Assembly (NCBI GenBank): GCA_902805475.1
Contig: CADCSX010000002.1
Coordinates: forward strand, 248,001 to 312,000
Source: Entonaema liquescens
Taxonomy: Eukaryota > Ascomycota > Sordariomycetes > Xylariales > Xylariaceae
Length of the DNA: 64,000 bases
Reading direction: 5' to 3'
In this document: positions 33,711 to 46,756 of the stretch, piece by piece
Position numbering within the stretch: position 1 is the first letter of the stretch
Layout of the letters: every line of letters starts with the position of its first letter
Made by a program: the position numbers and the translations under genes
The notes under the pieces: model-generated
The model's input: the letters and a program-made list of their open reading frames with translations, nothing else
Told to the model about the DNA's origin: nothing
Databases searched by the model: none

Positions 33711-35976
33711 ATTGGTAGTTTTATTTTTTTTATTATTTTTAAAATTATTATATTTAATAAATTAAGATTATTAATATTATAAAAATTATTATTTTTATTT
33801 TAAAATTAATTTTTTTTTTATTATATTATTAATAATTTCGAACGATTTTATTAAACTTTAAAAATTAAAAAAAATTATTTTAAAAACCATTTCGATAATT
33901 ATTTATTTACTTTTTTTAATAAATTATATTAACAATTTATTAAATAATAATATTATTAATTATTATTTTTATTTCGTAAATATCGGATTATTGTTTAATT
34001 AAAATATTATTTTTCTTTTTTTTTTTACTTTTTTTCCGACCGATACGATTTAAAAATTAATCTTTTTTAATTTTATCATTTTTATTATTTTATAATTTCT
34101 TATATTATTACTTTAAATATTATTATAAATAAAATAATTATTTTAATTTTACGAAACTTATTATTTTAATATAACATTAATTTTTAACGTTAACGTTTTT
34201 TTTGCTTGTTTTATTATTTTTATTATAAATTTATAACTTTTTTAAAAAATTATTAATAACTTTTTATTTTTTTAAAACTTTATTTATAAAATTTTAAATT
34301 TATTAAATAACATTAACATTATTTATTTAATTAAATAAGTTAAATTTTTTAAGTTATTTTTTACTTTTTTACGTTATTAAAAAAAAAAATATTAAAAATA
34401 TTATTTAAAACCATTTTTTAATTTTTTAAAAATATTTACATTACCATTTTTTATTAAATTATTAATATTTATTTTATTAAAATTATAATATTTTAATTCT
34501 TTAAATTTACTTTTTAAATAATTAAATCGTGCTTTAAATGACTTTTAAATATTTTGTTTTTTAATTATATAAAAATTATTAAACGACGAATTTAAATTTT
34601 TGTTAAAATAATTTTTTATACCGTTTATAAAATAACTTTTAAAAACTAAATTTTAATATTTATCTTTAAATGTATTAAATATTATTTAAATTTCTATAAT
34701 ATTATTTACTTGATTATTATTAATTAAATAATTATTTTTTACTATTAAAACGTTATATACTTTTTTTAATAAATTTAAATTAATTAAATGTTTTTAAATT
34801 ATAATTTAATTATAATTTATTAAATTATAATTTACAATAATTTTAAATAATGGAAATAATGGTTAAATTTAATAATATTTAAATTTTAATGTTTAATTCG
34901 TAATTATTATAGTAATTTTAACTTAAATTATTAGTTAAATTTCTTAAATTAATAATGTTAATAACATTAATAATAATGGTAATGGTAATATTAATAATAG
35001 TAATGGAAAATCTTTTAAAACCGAAAACGTTAATTATTTTAATTTTAATTTTAAAAATATTAAAAATCTTAATTTTTTTACTTTTAATAAATATATAATT
35101 TATATTAATATTTATATTTTTATAAATCATTTTATAAATTTAACTATATTTTATAATAATGTTAAAATTAAATAAATTTAAATAATATATTTGTAAAAAA
35201 TTATATAAAATTAATTAATAACTAAATTGTTAAATTTTAAAAAATAAATTTTTTAAATAAAAAATATTATTTTAATCGTTTACGTTTTAATTATTTGATT
35301 TAAAAAGTAAAATATATAAATTATATTAAATTTGTAAAAATATAAATTTATAATATTAAATTTTTGTAAAAGTAAAAATTTATAATTGTTTATATATAAT
35401 ATTATTAAAAATGTTAAAAATTATGATTTTCTTTTTTTTAATTAATTATTAAATATTTTTAATACTTTTAATATTTATATTTAATTATAATTATAAAGAT
35501 TTATAATAAATATTATTATAAGATAATTTTTTAATTATTTAAATAATTACGAATTTATTTTATAAAACTTTATTTTATTTATATATTTTATAATTTTTAA
35601 AAATTATTTTAAAATAAATAATTATTAACTTTAAACTTTAATATAATTTATGTATTATGGTAAATAATTTTAAAATAATTTTTATAATTTATTTATTAAT
35701 AAAAATAATAATTAATAACATTATAATTAAAATTAATTATATTATTATTATTTTTAATTTAATAAATAATATAATAATAATTAAGGTAATTGCTAAATGT
35801 ACTTTAATTATTAATGGTATAGTAATAATAATAATAATTATAATAACCATAATAATTAATAAAAAATTAATTAAATTAATTTATTTAATTAATTACTTTA
35901 ATAAAATTAATAATATTAATAAAATTTTAGTTAATATTAGAATTAATAAAATTAACTTTATTAATTAAATTAATAC

Positions 35977-36292
35977 TCCGGGGTATAGGACGATTACCGA
36001 ACAAAACACGGAGACATAACGGGGACGGGCCGTACGGAGGCGATAGGAGTGACCCCGTACGGCCAAACGTACTATTTAATCTATTAGGGTGGTGAGACCT
36101 TAATGAGATACAGCAGCGTACAATGCGGGCGTGCAACGAAGATTGAGAACAAACGGAAGCGGGTTAGGTTTTCTCCGGCAAGAGCACGGTTCCTACCCGA
36201 AAATTTACCGAGAAGCAGCACCGGCAATGCCTTAGCCGCAACGGGCTAGATATGTAGGCGTAACGGAGTAGGAATAATAATAATAATAATAA
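35977..36292 (+). mobile_element. Nested SINE-like or 5'-truncated LINE insertion of normal base composition
   Basis: Inside the AT-rich retroelement sits a 316-bp island of roughly balanced composition. It is flanked by a perfect 15-bp duplication, taattaaattaatac, at 35962-35976 and 36293-36307. Its right end is a tail of about seven AAT units (36273-36292). A 15-bp target-site duplication plus a simple-repeat 3' tail is the hallmark of LINE-machinery retrotransposition. The lack of AT decay means it entered after the host element had been mutated, or was too short to be a RIP target. It contains a potential hairpin with GGCCGTACGG paired to CCGTACGGCC around 36027-36066. I could not recognise tRNA-type promoter boxes with confidence, so a truncated LINE 3' end is as likely as a SINE. 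Confidence 0.75.
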
Positions 36293-39200
36293 TAATTAAA
36301 TTAATACAATTATGGAAATTAATAAAGAAATTATTATTAAAATTATTAAAATTAAAATTAAAATTAATAATATTAATAATTATAATGGTTTTAAATTTAT
36401 TTAATAAATATTAATAATATCTTAAAAATAAATAAATATCTTTTAAATAATTATTTAATAGATAAATATTTTTTAAATAAGTATAAATTAAATTTTAATT
36501 TCGGTTATAGCTTTTTTTTAAATGATTATTTTAGTAATTTTTTTATTTTATTTAAAGATAATTTTTAATTAAATATTTTAAATTTTATTAACGGTTTTAT
36601 AATAGATGATTTTTAATTTATATTTTAATTTATTCCGTTTAATTATATTTTATTTAATTAAATTATATTTTTTAAATTTATTTTTAATAATTTTATTCTT
36701 TTTTATTTAAATAATAATTATAATAAAATGGTTTATTTTAATATAATTATTTTTTTATTAATTAAAAATTTTTATAATATATATAATAAATGTTTTTTTA
36801 ATTGTAATAAATTATTCCATCATTTGCAAAAAGTTTATTACCCGTTAAAAAGATATATTTTTATAATAATATTATTAATTTAAATAATAATATATTTGTT
36901 TTATCTTATTTTATTTTAAATATATTAAATTACGCTCGTTATTAATAATAATATATTATTTTTTAATAATATATTAATAACGTTAAATAATATATTAATA
37001 ATAATTAATAATTTATTAATAATACTTAATAACCATATATTATTAATTAATTAATTATATATATAATTATTTAATAAAACTTTATTTATTATTATAACAA
37101 TTTATATAATTTCATTAATAACATTTTGATAATTTATAACGTATAATTTAATTCCGTTAAATAATATTATTACAATTAATGTTAATATAATATTAAATAT
37201 TTTTTTTATAATGTTTAAAATTTATTATATAAATAATTATATAAATATTAATATTATTATCAATAATTAAATTAAAATAATTAACTTTTTTATTTATTTT
37301 TAAATTATAATTAAATTTAAAATTTCTATTATTTAATTATTAATTAATTTTAAACCAAATTATGGAACTAACTTTTTTTATAAAATAAAATCTTATTTTA
37401 AATTTTTTATTATAATAAATTTAATTATTAAATATAAAGAAAATATTTATAATAATACCGGATATATTAAAATTTTAATAAATAAATCTTAGATTTTAAA
37501 AAAATATTTTAGTATAAAAATTTATTATTACGTAACTTTATTATTAATTTACAATATTATATAATATTAATTATTATTATTAAATTATGCAATTATTTAT
37601 TTTTATTTTAAAGGTTTTTATAACGGTAATTTAATTATTATAATATTTATAAAAAAAATTATATTAATTAACAATTTTATAATTAAAATATTTTTTAATA
37701 TTAATATATTAAACATTAAATAAATAAATATTATTTTTTTTAAAAAATTAACTATAATATAATCTTATAAAATAGTAATTCCTTTATTTATTATTTTAAA
37801 TATTTATGTTTAATAATTTAAAATAATAATAATTTATAATAATATTATATTTATTAAATTTTATTATTATTTTAAAATAACTTATATAATAATTTACGGA
37901 TAAAATTTAATTTTCAAATTATTATTAAATAACATTACAATTTATATAATATTATTTAATAATTATATAAATAAAATTATTATTTATAATAATTTTTAAT
38001 TAAATATTATTATTTTTAAAAACATATTAATAAATTATTTTAAATTAATAAAATAAAGTTATTATAATTATTAAATTATTAATAAATAAAAACCTAATTT
38101 AATATTACAAAAACTTTTACTTAAAAAAATAAATTTTTATATTTTTAGATTTATTAATAATTTTATTATTTTCAAAATAAAAAACTTTTATAAATACTTT
38201 ATTAAAATTATAATTTATAATAATCTTAAAAACCTTAATATTTTTAACAAATTATTATTTATTATATTATAATATAAAGACATTTTTAAAAATAAAAATT
38301 TTATAAATATTATAAAAAATAAATTTCTTTATTTTAATTTTAAATTAAGTTAAAAAAATTTTATTTTTAAAAAATATTACTTTTACTTTTTTAATATTAA
38401 AAACCAAGTAATCATTAATTAAATAAAAATATATTATCCGGACAAAATCTTTTATTTTTTTCTTAATATCTATTTTTATTATTTAAAAACTTTTATTTAT
38501 TTTTATTATAAAAATAATAAATAAAGGTTTAAAAAAAATCATTAAAAAAAGGAAAATGGTTATTAATATTTAAATTTTTAATAAAATGAATTTAAATAAT
38601 ATTTATTTTATGAAATCTTAAAATACATTATTTAATAAAATATATAATAAAATTTATATAATTATAATAAATGTTTTTATTTTCTTTTATTAATAGTAAA
38701 CTTACCTTTTTATATAATAGGTATTTATAATTATAATAGTTAAAAATTAATATATATTTTAAATTTTTATTATAAGTTATAAAAATAATAATATTTATAT
38801 ATAATAATAAATAAATATTTTATTTAAATATATTAATATAATAAATTATTATTATAATAATATTATTATTATATTAGAAATTCTTAAAAATTATATTAAT
38901 AATTTTATATTAGTTTTTTCTTTTTTACAAAAAAAAAATATTTTTATAAATTTATTTAAATCTTTTATTAATTTTTTTAATACCATTATTTTAAACAAAT
39001 TTATTAATTTTTTCGGCTTTTTTATAATAAAAAAAAAATTTATAATTATTTTTAAAATTATTTTCTTTATATTATTAAAAGATTTTAAAACATTTATTAA
39101 TTTTATAAAATATATAAAAAATAATATCTTTTATTTTGCAAAATTTATAAAATTATTAAAAAAACGTAAAGTTTTTTTTATCCAATTTTATTTTAAAAAA

Positions 39201-41515
39201 AGTTAAATAAAATAAAAACGCCATAAATAAGTAAATAATATCTTATTAAATATTCTTTCCGAAACCGAAAAACAATTTTTTAAAAAATTTAAAAATATAT
39301 TAATAAAATATATAATTTTATATTTTTATAACTTATCCTATTTTTTTTATATTAATTTTAATATATTTTGTAAAAGAATTAATATTATTATTTATTATAT
39401 TAATAATAAGATTTTACTTTCTTTTTTTATAAATAAAAAATTATTTATATATATATTAAAAATAATTATTTAATTTATTGTATTTTTTTCTAAAATATTA
39501 TCATTAATAAAATAAAAATATTAATTAACTAAAATAAAAATCTTTAATTTTATCTAAATAATAAAAAAAATAAAATATTATATAAATGTAATTTAAGTAA
39601 AAATTTATATTTTTATAAATTATTATACCATTTTTAATATAATTAAATATAATAATATTATAAATTTTATTATAATAAATAATAAAAATCTTTATTTTAT
39701 TTATATAATAAAATATATTAATAAATTTTAATTTATAATTTTATATAAGTCAAATAAATTATATATTATTTTAAATATATTATTATATTTTTTTATAATA
39801 AATTTAAAAATTCTTAATAAAAATAATAAAAGTTTTAATATTTTCTTTAATAATAAAAATAAGTATTAAATTATTTTAATAAATTAAATCTTTTTATTAT
39901 ATATTAATACTTTTTTTGTAATTAAATTAATAATAATAAATCCCGTAAAAAATCCTTTTATTAACTTTTTTATTAAAAATATTATTTTAATTTAAATATA
40001 TCCCAAATTTAAAATTAAATTTTAAACAAAATATTTATAAAATCTTAAATAAAAATTTATTTTTAATATTATTAAAAAAAATTATTTTTTAATAAATAAT
40101 ATTATTATTTTATTTTATCATTTAATAAATAGTTTATTATAAAAATTATTAAAAATTTATAATTAATTATATATTCCTCGAATTTACCACTTTAAAATCT
40201 TTAAAATAATTTATAATAATAATTATTTAAATTATAATAAATTACGTAAATAATTATTATATTTTATTATTAATTTTAAAAAATTTAAATAATATATATA
40301 ATTTTATCTAAAATATTTTATTATAAGATTTTAAAACCATAAATTTTATAATTCTTTATAATTTATTATTAACTTTTTTTACTTATTTTATATAATTATA
40401 ATTAATATTATATTCGAAATTTTTAAAACACCCGAAAAAAAAAACGCTTTTAATATTACAATAAATAAATTCTTTAAAACAATAATAATTATTCCCGGTT
40501 ACCACAATTAAACAGTACCTAATTAAGTAAATATTTATTATAATGTTTTATTAATAAATAATTAAGAAATTTTAAAAATTATTATATTTAATTAAAATCT
40601 AAAATTTTTATTTAATTTTTAATAATAATTTTAATATTATATAAATATAAAATTATTTTACGCAATAATATATTACTTTTAAATTAATAACTAAATAAAA
40701 CAATTTATTTTTTAAATTAAATTAATTTTTTATTATTATTTTTATATTTTAAAAAATAATATATAATAAAAAAATTATTTACCATATTTATAATATAAAA
40801 TTAATTTTTCATAATTAATAATTACCTAATATAACCTTTTAAAAATATTATATAAATTTACGCTTAATATTATTCTTTAATTTTTATTTACTTTAAATAT
40901 TTTTATACCATTTTTAAGATTTTAAATTAAAATTTATAATATAATTATTTTAATTATAATAATAATTAAAAAATATTATAATATTAAATATAAATTTATA
41001 TTTTTTAAAATTAATAATTGTATATTATTACATTTATATAAAAGGTATAATATTTTATTTGCGTTAATTTTTAAAAAAAAATTTAATTAATAATATATTA
41101 AGCTTTTTTGCGTACTTAAATAAATCGGTTATTTAATATATAAATTAAATTTTTTTACTTATTTTAAAATATATAATATTATTTCCGTAAATTATTTTAA
41201 ATTTACCTTTCTTTTAAATATATTTAAAAAACAATTATTATTTTTTAAAAATATTTTTTTAAAAATATATTAATATTGTATTATATAAAAATAAAGAAAT
41301 AAATATTTTATAAAATATATTAGTTTAAACTTTAAATATATTAAATAATTTATAAAAAATTAATTAAAAAAAAATAAAAATAAATTATTAATAAATTTTA
41401 AAAAACGAAATAATTAATTATAAAATAATTATAATTTATAATATTTTAACAATTAATTTATAACTTTTATAAATTTTTTATAATAAAAATATTATCTTTT
41501 TTCCTTTTATAAGGG

Positions 41516-41649
41516 TATTGTTGTAGAAAGATCTACCGGACCTACTAAATTAGTACCCATATGTATTTAATATTTTCCTAGAGTTAGATTCTCTTCTAGA
41601 TATTTTATTCATATAATTTTAAGATTCTAGATTCAATTATTCCATAACA
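41516..41649 (+). repeat. Right LTR of element 1
   Basis: A 134-bp repeat that opens TATTGTTGTAG (the left copy has TG) and closes in CCATAACA, colinear with the left LTR. Confidence 0.85.
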
Positions 41650-42837
41650 TTTATGATGTTTTTTACGGATGGAGCAGAGATCGTAGCGTTGGAGATCTTT
41701 GTTGGGCTAGGTGTTATATTGGCAGCTAAGACCTGGGTAGAGTTTAAGAAGGGTGTTGAAGCGGCGGCGATATCCTGGAGAGTGTTGATTATACCAGTCG
41801 GGCTGCTTTGGAGACCTGTTCTACTCGCTATTCTAGGCTGAGTTGTACTACTGGTTAAGTTGAGAAATTTGCCGGCACCTGTTGTAGTATTGGAAAAAGC
41901 TGTGAAAGTGGTTGTGCTATTAAGTTTGCTAGTATTGTTGAGAGCAACAGATGAGCTTACTACGCTCGGTAGCGTAATAGATGGGCTGCCAACTCTAGTT
42001 GTAGGACTGGATACGTCTTCTACCACAGAGGGTCTCTTGAGTTTGTGTTTGTCAGTAGACGCTGTCGAGTCGCCTGATGTCAATGAAGACTTCGAGGTTA
42101 GCAAGAAGACGCTTGAGCCCGAACGTAATTCCGAGTTTGTCGCGTTTAGGAAAGGCGCCGTTATGTTGCTAAACTTTTCAGTCGTTGCATTTCCAAGCAA
42201 TGTCGAGCCATTGACGTATCTTGTAACGTTATGAAAGACTGCAACTGTTGTGGTCTCCACGATTCGGACTACCTGCGTAGTACTTGGTGTCGGTGCCGTT
42301 ACTGTGACACCAATACATGAGCAAGCTGACTCGTAGGCTGCGGATGAAGCGCATAGAGAGGCGTAAGTTGGGATTAAAGTAGCTCTTATGGTGTTTGGGC
42401 CATTGGTGTTAATCGTTCTGCCCAGCAGCACATCGACTACTTCGAGTCTCTCTAGCCATCTCTTTGATGGCTCTGGGGAACTAGTTATCGTCTGCGTAGT
42501 TGTCTTAGTTGTAGGTTTAGTTGTAGGTTTAGTTGTAGTGACTACAGCAGTACTAGAGACGGTGCTATCCTTAGTGTTAGTTATACTTCAGCTTATATCT
42601 CTTACTGGTCAATCATACCTGATAGCTGGAGTTATCGTGACTTGCATAAACGACCTGCAATCATCTCCACGGAGGGATGAAGCTGCCTCCTGGACAGCTA
42701 GATTGCCGGTATTAGCTTTGATATCTCGAAGGTATTTCAAAGTCTTACAACTTACCATGGAGACAATCGTCAACTATGCATTTTGCAGTTACTCCCGTCG
42801 CTAGCGTTACCGCGACAAAGACATCCAAGACACGCAT
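41650..42837 (-). pseudogene. 5' half of the secreted Thr/Ser/Asn-rich protein gene, truncated by the LTR element
   Basis: Exons 42837-42756, 42697-42619 and 42564-41650 splice in frame (introns 58 and 54 bp; the second with an AACTAAC branch site). The start gives a clear signal peptide, MRVLDVFVAVTLATGVTA. A small Cys-containing domain follows (CIVDDCLHAVQEA, DDCRSFMQVTITP). Next come a TTTKPTTKPTTK linker and a second Cys motif (YASLCASSAAYESACSCIGV), an arrangement seen in many fungal secreted or surface proteins. The remainder is Ser/Thr/Asn-rich with FLNAT, FLNLT and FLNST repeats. The frame enters the LTR after the residues KNIIN and stops 13 bp inside it at 41637. A truncated secreted protein of about 360 residues could still be made. 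The same FLNST motif continues beyond the element at 33576. Confidence 0.75.
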
Positions 42838-43726
42838 CTTTTAGCATAATCCAGCGTGGTTATCTATCCATAGCAGCGCTATACACGAGAAGGTATCGAT
42901 CGACCTTAGGCATTGTGACTTAGTTAAGATCCGCATGGCAGCAGCTTATCCTCTTTTTAAGATAGTTCTCAAACGTCCAAAACTTGGAAGACAGCGTCGC
43001 ATTGGAAATTGGACTTTCATGCGGAGCTTCCAAGGAACGACGGTCTCGCTAGCTCCCTTGGGACCAATGATATGAAGCTTTGCCCCTGGAAAGCTGGGGT
43101 TTATCCTGATTCGAAGCTAGACCCTTGCGACTTATGAGTGAGATGTTATTGTGGACTCGATCTGTGATGAGATCGGTCTCATTGTATAACTTGTTGATTT
43201 TTATTTTGAGTGGGTTTACTGGCATAATGAATTTTGAACGATATCTGAATAAGTTACCATCATTGCATCATTTCGATCACCATTCCAATAAAATATCGGG
43301 TGGTTTATGTAGTTATTTAAATATATAACTGAGACTCGAAGAATTATCACAACTAGTGCCTCTTTACAATGACTTATTAACAGTAACTAATCTACTGGAG
43401 CTTTTAACAATGCCCAATCACAACACCATCGGATCGTGTGCCACTTTATTTGCAAACTTAAGACTATTTTTATATTAAAACATATATCTACACCATAAAT
43501 ATCTACAAATGAATGTATATACATAAAAACACAACCTCAATCTCATCCCATCGTCATATGTCCCGTATCTCCATATAACATTCCCTAATCTCCGACCCTC
43601 ATAGCCCTTCGCATTACATTATATCGCATCACATCTCCCTTATAATCCCGCCTTTGCTTATATAGGTAGGGGGTACATAAGGTAAATCCTCAAACTTAAT
43701 TATCTCCCCATCCCCAACCCCAAATC
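42838..43726. other. Intergenic region
   Basis: Between the start of the split secreted-protein gene and the end of the transporter gene. It contains the promoter of the former and the 3' UTR of the latter. No gene is supported. Confidence 0.6.
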
Positions 43727-45265
43727 CTAAATCTTAGTCTTCCACCCCTTCCCCGTCCTCCTCATCCTCGCCCACCTCGCACCGCTCAACAACACCGTAC
43801 CCACCAGCAGACTCGCCCCGTGAACCCCTGCGCGCCCGCGTACCGCCCGCCCATGCTACTGATGATCGCGCCCGCGATCGGATTCCCCGTCAGCACCGCG
43901 AAGCTCACGATCGTGAACGTCATCCCCATGCGCGTCCCCTGCTTGCGCAGGTCCGTCGTCAGGCTGCTCAGGCCCGCGGGGAACAAGCTCTGTATAGACC
44001 CCGCGACGACGCCGTACGCGACAGACCACCCGTACAGCTGCGGCGGCGTGCGCACCGCTATCCACGCGAGCACCGTGACGCCGCAGCCCAGACACGCGGG
44101 GATCATGAGGTTGAGCGGGCCGAAGCGGTCGGCCAGGTGGTTCGGCAGGATGCGGCCGAGCAGCCCGACGCCGTTCAGGATAAGGAGCAGATTGAGCGAG
44201 TCGGTGTAGCTGAGGGCGGGCGAGATCTCGGACCGCGCGAAGGCCGCTAGGTAGTAGAAGCCGAAGTACACGCCCCAGAAGTTGAAGAACATGCCGATCG
44301 CGTACAGCGTGTACTCGGGCTCGCGGAACGCCGCCCACTCGACGAGGCTGCCTGCGCGGCGGGGCGGGAGCCGCGATCGCATGAAGGATACGAAGAATAT
44401 CAGCGTGCCCAACTGTACGAATCCGATGGCGCGGACAGCCCACCCGAAGCCGACGCTCGGGAGTAACTGGCGCGCCATGGCCGGGAAGATCAAGCCGCCG
44501 GTGACAGAGCCGCTAGCCGTGAGACCGATGGCTAGGGAACGTTTCTTGTTAAAGTAAGTCGAGACGGTAGATATGGTCGGGCAGAATATACATCCGCTGC
44601 CAATACCCATGCACAGACCTTGCGACAAAATAAGCTGCCAGTACTGCGTCGCAACAGAGGTAGTGAATATGCCAAGAGTCATGAACACGATACCGCAGAT
44701 GACCACAGGGCGGAAGAACCCGGCGTCGGTGAAGCGGCCGGTGAAAGTGCCAATAAAGAAGGTCAGGAACACCTGGAGCGAGCCGATCCAGGATATATCT
44801 GAGGGTGGGCGCCCGAGCTGCGACACATAGTACGCCTGGAACACACCGAAAGAATTAATGAAGCCCCACGTGTTCATAATCGCGAGATGTCCACAGATAC
44901 CTAGTTGCGATTGGTGTTAGAAAGATACTTCATGTAGATAGTCTGAAGAGGGACTTACATGCGAGCCACGCGACCTTTCCACCATCCGGCGGCGGGCCAG
45001 GATTCCAGCTCGATTTCGTCGAGATCCTACTAAGCACCCGGCCCACGGCGCCGGCCATGCCATCAGCATCCGGGTTGAGGATATCTGGTTCGGGCGGTAT
45101 CTGCCAGTCCTCCTCTGCGTCCTCAACGGGGCTATCGACATTTGTCTCTTCGTTCTTTTTACTCTGGCTAGGACCTTCAGCCCCTGCATGAATAGGAATT
45201 GCTTGTTTCTCGACATCTGGCGGGAGCTCGCCTTCGCTAGAACTAGGCGATGTAGAAGACGGCAT
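43727..45265 (-). CDS. MFS transporter of the monocarboxylate (MCT/SLC16-like) group, with one apparent frameshift
   Basis: Proton-coupled or facilitative plasma-membrane carrier; substrate unknown. Exon 1 (45265-44959) encodes an acidic cytosolic leader ending PPPDGGKVAWLAC, the conserved DGG.gW start of MCT-like carriers. A 58-bp intron leads to exon 2 at 44900. About twelve hydrophobic spans follow, with the loop GRFTDAGFFRPV after the second. The reading frame ends early at 43786 (FTGRVCWWVRCC), whereas the frame one base away continues from the same point as ASLLVGTVLLSGARWARM and a basic tail to a stop at 43727-43729. One more C (plus strand) in the C4 run at 43816-43819 gives a 493-residue protein of normal length, so an assembly error is likely. 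If the deletion is real, the last span is altered. Confidence 0.87.
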
Positions 45266-46756
45266 TATTACGAACAGCCAATTGACCTATTGATCGGTAT
45301 AACCCAAAATTTTCTTTGTCTTGTCGTAGAGTCCTTATTCCTCATGTGTACCGAACTCATCTTAAAATGAACACCAGTATACTAAATCGAACTCTGAAGT
45401 TACCTTTCGAATAGATACAGTATGCGTTTACTCTTTCTTGGAGCCATTAGCTACCCTACATATACTATAGCAGCAGCTCGCGATGAGTCAACCAACGTTG
45501 AAATAAGAAGCGGAGAGGGTCGATTGCCCCAAAAGATCGGTAGATCTATCCAACAGCAGGCCCTTGTAACTGGTTTCCCCGGGGACCGCCGGCTATCGGT
45601 CTTACACCGCTCGGGTATAGAGCAAGTCCCATACCACGGGGGTTTAAAGCGGAGATGGGAAACCTCTTGCGCGCATGTGGACGGTGTAAAACTAAGATTA
45701 TGACTAGGTCTCGTCCTTACGTCGGCGAGGGAGCGGCGGCAGAGAACGGGACGGTCACCGAAATTTAACTTCTAACGTAAATCTGGGGTCAAATCCCGAG
45801 GTTTGGTTCGCTATGACTACTACATATATATTTCCGCGGTGCGCGGATATGTTTCTTTCAAATATCTTCGAACGGCATTTATAATTCAGATCCGTGTTCC
45901 CATTTGGAAAATCCACATGTATCCTTTGCGATAGAGCCGGTCTTCCGAATCCTTTCCAATGCCCTAACCATGCCCAATCACCCTGGTCGCCGTACATGGA
46001 AATAGTTTACGAGCTCATCTAATATGGTCAATTATTCCCGAAGCGTCTACTGTATATCACCCGCCCCGCACACCGTAAATATCCCTCCACTTAGAAACTA
46101 CTTAATGTAATGGTAATGGCCTAAAGCTAGAGGGTAAACTAGTGGTTAGAGGCTCAAACAACCATGAGCATAACGTGGGTCTACGCCCTATGCTGCTTCA
46201 TACTACGTAAATATTTACATGTCATTATACCTCTGTTTTCCCGATATCGCTTGTGACTCGGTTATACGCGTACCGAGGTATTCTTTAGCTTATGGACCGG
46301 GGTTACTCTCTTTATCATCCCAGCTAGGCACGCTGCTCTATGAATCGAGGTTGGGTGCCACATTATACGCGAAGGAGTAGTTTATCTCGGTGCATCAAGC
46401 ATGATAAAGAACAACTGTGAATATCGAGTGATAGCTGGATACCGACTCAGCACAAGAGAATGCATTTTTTAGCCTCGTATCTAGGCGAATATGTCTAGTG
46501 ACATTCCTCCCATCTAATGTAAATGATTAGGTCATGATAGTACATGAGGACAAAGAACCGACCAAAAATGCCACCACGTTGGACTCCATCTCCTCCATTT
46601 TCTCTCACATACTTATTATCCCATAGACTAGGGCCATAACCCCATCTACGAATGGGCTTCTGTTACATCTCAAGAAAACCTCCTGGCAAGTAGCAAACTA
46701 AGTCGAATGTTTTAAACAGGGTGCCCACCTGTAGTGCTCTACTTGGTGCGGCGAAT
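45266..46756. other. Intergenic region with possible gene relics
   Basis: About 1.5 kb without a supported gene. A frame at 45422-45703 begins with a hydrophobic leader but shows no further support. Around 45672-45712 another frame reads RACGRCKTKIMTR, reminiscent of half a Zn2Cys6 motif. Around 46139-46190 there is a weakly tRNA-like patch. None is strong enough to annotate. Confidence 0.45.

Larger units (their letters stand above)
33577..41649 (+). mobile_element. RIP-degraded LTR retrotransposon, 8.07 kb, inserted in a secreted-protein gene
   Basis: Two 134-bp direct repeats (33577-33710 and 41516-41649) bracket 7.8 kb of extremely AT-rich DNA. The repeats start TGTT (left) and end AACA (right), the canonical TG...CA ends. 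They align without gaps; I count 22 differences, all transitions, as expected of RIP. Two bases inside the left repeat lies TGGTAG (33713-33718), the start of a primer-binding site like that used by initiator-tRNA-Met-primed fungal elements, which sets plus orientation. A short purine stretch (aaggg, 41511-41515) precedes the right repeat. No gag or pol frame survives, so copia or gypsy class cannot be decided. The flanking five bases are not identical. Confidence 0.85.

Noticed and set aside
35657..35968. 103-codon frame in the AT-rich block, almost all Ile, Asn and Leu
   Set aside because: Pure consequence of AT-rich codons (ATT, AAT, TTA) in RIP-mutated DNA.
46139..46190. tRNA-like patch (TAGTGGTTAGAG followed by GTGGGTCTACGCCC)
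   Set aside because: The A-box-like and B-box-like strings are suggestive, but the T loop is one base short and acceptor and anticodon stems do not pair by eye. At best a tRNA relic.
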